DNA from: Datnioides undecimradiatus | Lineage: Eukaryota > Chordata > Actinopteri > Lobotiformes > Datnioididae | DNA: 64,000 bases | Reading direction: 5' to 3' | Assembly: GCA_008933995.1 (NCBI GenBank) | Contig: WARS01000090.1 | Location: forward strand, 3,398,425 to 3,462,424 | In this document: one piece after another, positions 12,476 to 22,800 of the stretch | Layout: each line of letters starts with the position of its first letter | How positions within the stretch are numbered: position 1 is the first letter of the stretch | Position numbers and translations under genes: made by a program | The notes under the pieces: model-generated | What the model was told of the DNA's origin: nothing | Seen by the model: only the letters and a program-made list of their open reading frames with translations | Databases searched by the model: none

Positions 12476-13875
12476 GTAGGCTATTTACGCATTCTTAATA
12501 CTGAAATATATTTATATACATACATACATGTGTGGTCTGATTATCTGCTAGACACATTTTGATTGATTATGTTATGACAGATTGGCAGTGCAGGTGACTG
12601 CGTCTACATTATCGCTGTTTAAAGTTGGCCATAATAAAAAACACTTTTCATAAGTTTGCTGTTGATAACACATTTAATTAGTGCTTTCTGCCATTTGTTA
12701 GTAATGTTTTCACAGCATTTTATCTCTGCTTGGACCCACATAGTTGTGCTAAAGGTGTAGCTGATGAATTAAATGAAGGAAACAAAGTTGAATTTTTGTG
12801 AGAGTTGAGGTGGAATCGTTTTTTGTGTACTGTTGTGCATTACTGGCAACACGTCTGTCCTTAAATTTCAGTTTAAATGTTTCCTTATGGTCAAGAGTCT
12901 TGTGTCCATGCTCAAGCTTAAGCTCCTTATCACACCCCGTGGTCCAGTCCTAAACCGTTTTTGTGGTGTGTAGCAGAGTTTTTAAAACGTGTGGGGTCAA
13001 AAGCCTTTTGTACCTCCTCAGCCAGGAAGTAAGACAAGTCAAAGTGTGCAAAGAGCAACATATAAATAGTGCAATTTGCATACATTTAAGAAATAGTCGT
13101 TTGCATTTTTAAGCTTTAACACAAAACTGTAGCAGCAACTGTAACTTCTTTATATTCGACAATTTATTATTTTTCTTTTTTACAAAAATTGGCAACAATG
13201 AGTCCGAGTGATATTTTTAAAGTTAAATAAGGTTAAAGTTAAGCGTTCAAGCACCTGCTCTGCTGCAGTCCAGCACACTCCGTATTTGGCATCATTACAG
13301 TGGCTCAGGCCAATTTTGAGCAGCAAAGTGTTTTATGAGTTGCGTGTCTGTTTCATTTCATGTTCATCTCAGTCTCCAGAGTGCAGAGCTGCTGTAAAAT
13401 GCAGGATAAGTACTTTTAAAATATGTGTTCATCTGATCAGCAATTAGTCACATATTTAAGATGTTTGGTTTTTTAAAACCCCAGAGCGGTACTCCTTCAG
13501 GAACAATCACGAGCCAAGAACGTTGCATAACAGTTACCAATTTTATACCAAACGTGAATTGGATGGAGGTCAGATCATAAACAGCCAGGGTTGATTGCTG
13601 GAGTTATTTTTAACTACTAGTAATTTGGGTTTTTTACCAACTGGCTTGTGAGCATCTACACGTTCATACTTATCTCACATGGTCCAGTAGCAGTACAGTC
13701 CAAAGGTGGATGGAGATATTAAAGAGGGACAGCGCAAAGTAAGACTGCCGAATGATTTTCAATAACGACCGATGGTAGTTATAATTTCAACATCAACGTG
13801 CCTTCGAGATTCGCACTCTGTGCTGTTTGAATACTTTTCAGAGTGAGTACCAAAACTACATTAACTGCCAAAAAC

Positions 13876-16800
13876 ATGTCGGGAATGTCTTCTGGTTCGA
13901 AGAACAAGGGCGAAAGGTAAGGAGACCTTAGAGGATATTTGAATCTTTCAATCAATAATTCAGTCTTTAATGAAATTGTTTGAGGATTTTGGGAAATACA
14001 CTTTGATCTGCCGTCTTGCCGAGAGTTAAATGAGAACATTGATACAGCTCTCATGTCTGTTATGAGGAGCAGCCAGCCGGAATACAAAGACTGGAGGCAG
14101 CTGGCCAAGCTTTGTCCGAAGGATACGAAGCGTGCTTACCTGCACCCCTGCTGCTGACTCCCCAGGTTCCAGTCGTGCTAAGCTGAGCTAACCGTCTCTA
14201 CAGACATGAGGGCGATCCCAATGATCTCATCTACCTCTCAGCCAACATATTTCCCAAAACTTTTCTTTCTCACGTCAGATGAAGTTTATTAAGATGATCT
14301 TTTTATTCTTCATAAAAGTCAATTTACAAATATATCTGTTCAAAGCAAGCTTTGTACTTTACTATCAGCGTGAGGACACCAGGGTCTGCATACTCTGTGA
14401 ATTAGGGAAATCATCCCTTTTCATTTTAGAGAACAGTGACATATATGCCTCATTAACTTACATTCTGGTGCACTGCTCACCTTACTGTTGTTTCACCTCA
14501 ACTATCACATTATTCCTTTGATGTAAATGCAATTTGATCCCGTCCTATCCTCTGCATGTGAATATTTTCTGTAAATACAAATTCAAGAATACTCATAACT
14601 GCGCAATTTTTATGTTGAGCAGAAAGACACTTTTAAGCTAAGAAACAAATCAACATTATTGCCAAAATGTCAAATTCTTCCTCTAAACGGCAGCAACGGT
14701 TTTAATAAGCCGCACTGTGACTTTCTTCTTTTCAGTGTGAAGACGCCGGGGTCTGTATACACCGTTTGTGAGTCAGAGAACTCATCGAAGGACGTCCCTC
14801 TTCATTTTAGAGAGCGGTGAGATATGTGCCTCGTTAATTTACATTCTGGTATAATGCTCATATTGTGTTTCTCCTTGTGAAAAACTGCTTTCCAAATGTA
14901 ATTTGACCCCAAGTGAACCTGTGTAGGTGTTAGAAAAACAGTACAGCGGTTTTAACACCGGCTCATAATGAACTGTACACATCTCACAAAGGAAATGACA
15001 GTTCACAATAATAATACTTATAAAACTCACACTTAATGACTCAGTGTATGGAGCGCATGTATTATTAGTACTGCTATATTAGTATTGGAATACTTTTGCA
15101 ATCATCAATCTGTTATATGAAATATATTGTTTTGTTTATCCAGTGAAAAGAAACCAGACTCCAGACTCTGCAGGTGCATATTTTCTGTAAAAACGAGTTC
15201 AAGAAGGCGTTCAACGGCACAACTGTTCAGCTTTGACAAACAAGTCAGCGCATTTTCCGAAAATGTCAAACTCTTCCTTTACATGGCAGCAAGGTTTAAA
15301 AAGCTGCACTGTGATTTTTTTTTTCTTTTCAGCGTGAAGACACCAGGGTCTGCATACTCTGCCTGCGAGTCCGAGAAGTCATCGAAGGACATCCCTCTTC
15401 ATTTTAGAGAAGAACAGTGAGATAAACACCTCATTTCATTCATATTGTGTGATTAAAACAAATTCCTGTGTGAAGAAACCGTGAGATCTAATTGCATCAC
15501 TCAGGAGAAGAATATAAGACCATATCGAACCACGAAGCATTGCCAAAACCATCATCAAATAGCAAAACTGAAGGAACTGCAGGGATTTCTAGTAGGAAAC
15601 GATTATCCTCGGAAACTTCACAACCACTTCCTGTGTTCTGCACCTGTCTGGGCTATGGGCTGATGATTCAGTTACCCCGAACCGTGTGGGAAGCGTGGGT
15701 TGAAAATGTTCTTCATTAAAACTTTAGATGGGTGGGATGTGCAGACTTATTCAATCAGGGTGTATTTGATTACATTAGGGATGAAACAAAGCTGACACTT
15801 ACAGTAAATTGTAATTTCGGTTTTTAAATTTCAAAACCTGCAGCGTCGTAAGGGTGTGTAGACTTTTTATATCCACCTTATAATGTGTTGCTCCCTAATA
15901 AAACATGTGTTATGCATGCATCTTTTGTATACTTGACAAAGGCCTACCTGGCAAGTCAAAGGATAATATACACAATTTCAAATAATGTGGGGACTACAGA
16001 CTTTAGCTAACATTTAGCTTACAGATATGAAGGTAGGCACAGTCTCTTAACGATCAGCAAGAAAACCACTCAGCATAATTTCCCCAAATGTCAAATTATT
16101 CCTTTACATAACGGATAAGGTTTAATAAGCTGCACTGCCATTTTTTTCTTTTCAGCGCGAAGACGCCAGGGTCGATATACTCGGTTTGTGAGACAGAGAA
16201 GTCATCAAAAGACATCCCTCTCCATTTTTGAGAAGAACAGTGAGATAAATCCCTCATCTAATGCTCATATTGTGTGATAAATGAAAAAAAAAAAATGTAA
16301 TATGACCCCAGAGTGACGCTCTGTGGGGGTTAGGGGAAGCTAATCTGAGCTTTAAACACTGGCTCATAATGAACTGCACAAATCAGTTCTTTGAAGTGTG
16401 CATAAGGCAGATGTGATCCCGTCATCACTGACACCACGCCTGTTAGGCACACGAAAGATCCCTGATGACTGTTTATGACAAGCGTCGTTCTGTAAATCAT
16501 AATCATAACTAAGGCAACGTGACCTGTCATAAACATATCATAGCAGGTCAAACTCTCAGATTTAAAGAAACTATTCAGCTTTATGTGTGAACATTGTATT
16601 AAACTGCCACATGTGTGTGAATGCTTTTTAAGAATCGGCTGTCAACCGACCATTATAACTGTGTCCCTGACCTCAGTTACTGGTGCAGTTTATTAATTAA
16701 CTATTAATAAATTAGTTATAAGAGCGGTTTGATAACAGGCAATATAGTTCAGAGGTGAAGTTGGAGGAGATATTATATGTGTTATTTTGTAATCAGATCA

Positions 16801-19800
16801 GTTATAAAATATCAAATATATGTAAAATTAAATGTTTTATTGTTATTATTTCCAGTCAAATGGGGACTACATACGCTGCATGTGTTTCTGAGAGATCTTC
16901 CAACAATATACCACTCCTCTTCAGGAAACACCAGTAAGACATTTCAGTTTCAGAGAGTAGTATATCAGTACATGTCCCAAATTGTATTCCAAATAAGGTT
17001 TCTATTTCTATCATTTCATTTACTAACAGCACCTTTATTAGTGTTTAAAGAGAGCTTTGTGCTTTATGTTTCAGTGTGAGGACACCAGGGTTTACCAACT
17101 CTGTTTGTGAGACGGAGAAGTCCTCGAAGGACATCCCTCTTCATTTCAGAGAACAGTGAGACATATGCGTGCAAAACCACACCACATGTGTCAGAACCAT
17201 GACCTTGCACATGTACGTGCACAGGTAAAATGCAACATGACAGGTACACGACAGTAGCCTCAACTCTGGTTACTGTAGTAACTACTGTAATGCCTTGGTG
17301 TCTATGGTAGGTAGGTAACCAGTTAGTTGCACACGCTAATGAGCATAATCGTTATTGGACAGCTTTTGTTTTAGCTGAGCTGTTTAGCAACAGTCTGATG
17401 CTCTTGTCTTTCCTTCAGAGGGGAGACGCCAGATTGTGACTACTCTGCCTATGAGACGGGTATGTCTTCAAAGGACATCCCTCTTCATTTTGACAATAAA
17501 GTGTAAGCCGGACTTTTGACTTTTTTATACATCAGTCAGTTTTAGTTCTACGCTAGTAATTTTGCACAATGTTTACCTGTTTTTTTTTTTTTTTACAAAA
17601 ACTGCATGGGGAAGCTCACTACCACACCTGCAAGCATAATCTGAGCACTTGCCATCACTCAAAATTGTGTAAAACAGATGGAATATTCTTTTATAATCTT
17701 TTATTCTTTTATAATCAACACATATTTGCCATTATTAAGCTTATCAACCCTTTTCAGAAAAGCACCATATGGTTTGCCTCAACCTTGGGGTGGGCATGTG
17801 ATTTGTTCCAAGGACCAAAGGTACGCGCATCTGCATCTGACTGATACATCTGTTTGACTGAAAACACCGTCTGAAAACTTTGATGCATGTACGTTATGTA
17901 AAGAGTGTGCTGTTCATGTGCTGTTTCTGCTGTTAATTAAACATTGGTCACTTTTTTTTTTTCTTCGATACGTTTAAGCAAATTTGGTGACATTTTCATG
18001 TGCTGGGATGATCAGATGGCAGTCAGTGGTGTTTTCATATAAACAATTTGTTCTCACACTTTTGACAAAATCTGTCACGCACTGCCTGACGCGCCGGTAA
18101 ATAGCAGCGAGTTGAGCAAAAACATGCAAAGCGATACAGACGAGCTCTGTCAACATGTATTATCTAACTGTATGAATAATTGTATGATTCTTTTCAAACA
18201 AGAGATACAGGGAGTCCTCAACTTTGGGGAGAGTTTGCTGCTTGAATGAAAAGCTTAAGAGATACATAATTTGAGTGAAAGGTTTGTAATTTTGGATAAA
18301 ATACATTTTGACGCTCACTCCATGCACATATTCTACATGTCTGGCAGAAGCGTGCTGCAGAGACACTTACCATTTTCAAATGAGGCAACAGCAAGAAGCG
18401 AGATGCTTTATGTGCAATATAAGTGCATTCTTTAGGCTAATTGCTTGTTTCTACACTGTAATAATATTTAATTTGTGCTTCAGAAATGATCTTTTACATA
18501 GATGTCTTTGAAGAGATCTGAAGGATTGATTTATCCTTCATCTTTTGTTCTCCACCTAGATGTTGCAGCAATCTTCATATCCACCTTGTGACCGAATAAG
18601 AAGCAAAAATGTGTTTTTTATGACTTTCAGGTCAAAAGTGAACATGGCAAAGCCCGGTTTAGAGTCAAAGAGGACAAATCAGCAGAGCGATTTTCCTTCA
18701 CGTACTAAGTAAGACAAAACGTAATGGGTTATACATTTAAGGTTCTTCAAACAGGGCTCTCCAACACTTTGCTCACAAGCAAGGTAGTGAGTATTTATTT
18801 AAATTTACTTAAGTAAAAAATGTTTTTTAAATAAAGTAAATTACTAAAGTAAATTTTATCCAAATTAATGCAAAAAAAACCCCAAAACCCCATTGAACGT
18901 TTTGTAAATTCACCCAAAGAAGCTTATTCAGCTGCTTTGAGTAAAGATCTGGTATGTGATCAATATAAAACATCAGTAGCTCTTGGCCACTTTCATATTG
19001 TTAGCACATACCTCAGGATAAAAGGTTGGAGACCCCTGCCTTTAGCTGGCTTTACAGTCATTTTATTCAGATTTTGCCTTGGGGTCCTAGTCCAGGCTAT
19101 CAAGAGAGAGCAGAATCGTCTGATTATTCATCTAATTCTGGATCAAGGGGTTCCCAGTTTGACGAGAGGACAACTGATGATATGTGAGACACATTTTAAA
19201 TTTACTGCATTACCAACCGAAGCATTGCATGTACGTAAAGACAGATCACAGTGCATGCAGGAAAGATATTCATGGTATCCATGGACTCATGGTGTGTCAG
19301 AATGAACAGTCAGACAGTAACATCCTCATTTTTATTGGATGGTTTATCTCTGCTGCACCCTTTAGTGCTATCCTTGAACAATAAGCGTAGCGCATAAGCA
19401 AGTACACAGTACAGGTACACAATACATCTGTTTATATACCCGAATGCATCTAGTATATCTCCAGCCTAATGGCTTGTGTTTCACACATTATATATGCACG
19501 TATGCATGTAAATGTGACCTGTTTAGAAGCAGCTCGCAGGATGCATTCAGGCACAGTGCTGAGTGTAGGGCACCTGCTGGCTCAGAGCCCAGCACACAAT
19601 AACACAATCATGGTAGGTTGCTAACATAAAAAAGAAATAAAGTGAAAGCTTAATTGTCATCACCCCGATAGTTTGAGTTTCAGCTAATACAGACTCTTGG
19701 CTATTCTTCCATACTTTAATGTTTCGAGCCAGGCTGATCAAAAGCTTACGTGGCATTACTGTATTTTATTCCTAGATTTGAAAACAGACAAGAGGTGATA

Positions 19801-22800
19801 TGCGACATCTGCTGCCAGGCCACGGCTGTGAAGACCTGCCTGACCTGTAACCTCTCCTACTGCGAGTTTGACGTTCGGCCGCACTACAAAGTGAAAGCTC
19901 TGCAGAGACACTTACTCAGAGATGCGTGTGACGAGGTCGAGAGTAAACGCTGCCTGCACTACAGAAAGTCTCTAGATTTCCTCTGCCGGACCGATCAGAT
20001 GCAGATCTGCAGCGTTTGTGCTCGGGGAAATCACAGAGGTCATGACATCATTTGGCAGCGGGCAGATTCTGCTGAAAGTCATGTAAATGTCTAAAAATGT
20101 GGAAGTAGCTTTTTATAGTGACATGCAATTTGCTAATTAATACTATTCTATTTCAGATGTCTGGTGCTGATGAATACCAGACCACGGGACCATCTGAGAC
20201 AGGTAAATAAATAAACTCCAGAGGTAGAGAAGTCCAAAAGTACAAGCACACTAATATATTGTGATAATTGATAATAAGTGGTAACTGGTGATTTAGTCTG
20301 CTGCTGATACCACTGAAGTGCAAAGGACATTACCAAATTATATCTGAAATTAGCAATAAAGAATGGTTTTATGATCATTAAGACTTGCTTTGCTCTGAAG
20401 TTAGGAAACAGTTTCTTTGACGTGGCCAGGCAAAGGTGAAAACCATAAAATGTTGTTTGGTGTTGTGCAGTATTATCTATGTGTCAATCTCTTCCTGTAC
20501 CTCGTTATGCATATCTTGAACTGTGTATTTACTTATTTTATTTTCATCTAAATGTGTGATATTGTAGTTTTATTGTAAATGGAGTTATTTCTAATGACTA
20601 AACTAAAACAGGTACACAAGCACAGAACATTAATTGTGGTATAATACCTGAATTCTTGGGTATTGCCACAACTGTTCTCCCTTAAGTTTCTGACTTCATA
20701 CAAAGACCTTGCACTGGAGCCAGGCAGAGCTGAGGCAATACAGTCAGATTAAAATTCACAATGTGTACAAGTGGCACAGTTGATTGCTTGTGCTGTCTTG
20801 TGTTTGCCAGTGGTGCCACCTCCTGGTGATATCAAGTTCTTGGCAGTGAGGCCGGACTCTGTGGTCCTGAGCTGGGGGTGCCCAGAGGGACTAGAGGACC
20901 CTAAACGCTTCAGACTTAAGTGGAGCTCCACTACAAAAGTGGAGGGCTCGCTTGCCGTAGAAGATTGTCATAAAGTTGAAATAAACAACCTTCAGCTGGG
21001 ACAAAAATACTTTTTCAGTGTGGCCACAGAGGACGTGGAAGGAAACTTAAGTGAATGGATCACAACATCAGTTTTCACAGGTAATATCAGAAACGCCAAA
21101 ACATTTCACAATCTTTTCACTGCAGTGGTCTCAAATTTCAAGTAACTGCTTTTTTGCAGCGGTGCCAGCCCCTCGCTTTGTGACAAAAGGACATTCAGAA
21201 GCAACAGCTCTCTCCTTGAAATGGGTCAAAGGAGACAGAATGGAGGGAATTCCACATCAGTTCCTCATAAGGATCACGAGTCCGGGGAAAGAGCCGCTAG
21301 CCATACACGTCAAAGACTGCTACAAGATGATTTCCGATTTAAAGCCAGACACAGAGTACGTTATCTCAGTCTCAACAGTGCTGAATAATCAGTACAGTGA
21401 GCCGGTCACTGTAACTATGCACACAGGTAAGAGGTTAGCTCACACACACAAATATATATATATATGTGTATCAGTCATACTGGCAGTCTTATTGGCAATA
21501 GTACAGCTATTTATATAGTTTATTTTATGTAAAGTATATTTAAAATATATATGCAAGCACACTTATACATAAGTACTTTATATTATCACTATAATACTGT
21601 TACGTTAAGCTAGGGTAGGTTTTTATTGAGTGTCCCAAATAAACCTAGTAGAGAGAAATAAAGAAAATAACAAATAAAGGTAAACTGATATAAATGAAGG
21701 TAAAGGTCCATTTTGTCAGCCTTAAAAATACTGCAATGTACCGTCAGCTCATTAAACAACAGGCCTTCTTATACAAACATATGAAACGTAATTCACCTAC
21801 TTACTACAGCATCCTCCTTTGCGGTGTAGCTCTAAATTGATGTTGTTGTCTCAAACTATTTGGCAAGCTAACATGCTATCAATGACCATGCTTGCATGTT
21901 AGCTTGCAAGGACATTAAAGGAGTGGATTTGCTAGAAGCTGGCTTTTATACAGAGGGGATGGTCTTAACACACTGATAGCGTTGCACTTTTTCAGACAGT
22001 GCAAATGTCTGCAAATCTAAAAAGCAGTCTTTTTAGCAGTCTTTTACTGCTACCTAATCGTTAACCATGATCATATTCTTAGCTTAGTATGCCTGCACGC
22101 TAACATTTGCTAAGTAGCACTAGACATAACACAGAAATTTATCTGGAGAATAAGTCAGTGTCTACAGTTTGGTGGTGATTGAATACAAATCATAGTTGAA
22201 AACCACAAATTTGACCTGATGAGGGCGCTAGGTGAAAAGTTAGATCACTGTCTCCTTAACAGGACTTTCTTACACTCACACTGATATGAATGTTAATCCA
22301 TCCAGTAGTTGTTTGGGCGTTTCAGTTGTAACCACTCCACTAGAGGATCATCGGTGAGATACATCATTTAATGCCTGTAAACATTTTCACCAATTCCTCT
22401 AGTACAGGTTTAGATAAGCATTCATTTTACCCTGGAAAGGTCAGGGGATCCTCAAAGCCATGATCCATCCAGAAGTTGAGAGATATTTTATTCTTGACCA
22501 AAGTTATCTACCAATCTGATAGATCAATTGACAAAATAGCATTGCTATCTAAAAAACAAACAAACAAAAAAACACAATAAAAACGATCAGCAATATTCAA
22601 TACTAAAAAAAAAACCAAACTTTGTCGGGACATCCTTAATTTTAATTTCAGCCCTTTTTCAACATGAAATGCTCATAGTAATCAGTTCCAGCATAGTCTT
22701 TGTAGGTCTCTGCTGAACCCTTATTACACAGGGCCTGTGTCCGATATCCGATATGCCCCTCTAGGATTACCTCTTTGCTAACCCCTGTGTTGTTAGTAAA

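Larger units (their letters stand above)
8600..13841. other. Intergenic DNA between lectin and composite GTPase gene
   Basis: No exon of a recognisable protein was found on either strand. Contents seen: poly-T/A runs near 10410 and 10680, a (CAG)7 run at 10918-10938, a dispersed teleost repeat near 10140-10260, and CA-rich patches near 12150-12190. A candidate untranslated first exon of the composite gene ends at 12475. The short open frames here have no family signature. Confidence 0.45.

Noticed and set aside
17569-17844. Open frame after the last repeat exon as an extra repeat
   Set aside because: It lacks the repeat core and a phase-compatible acceptor.
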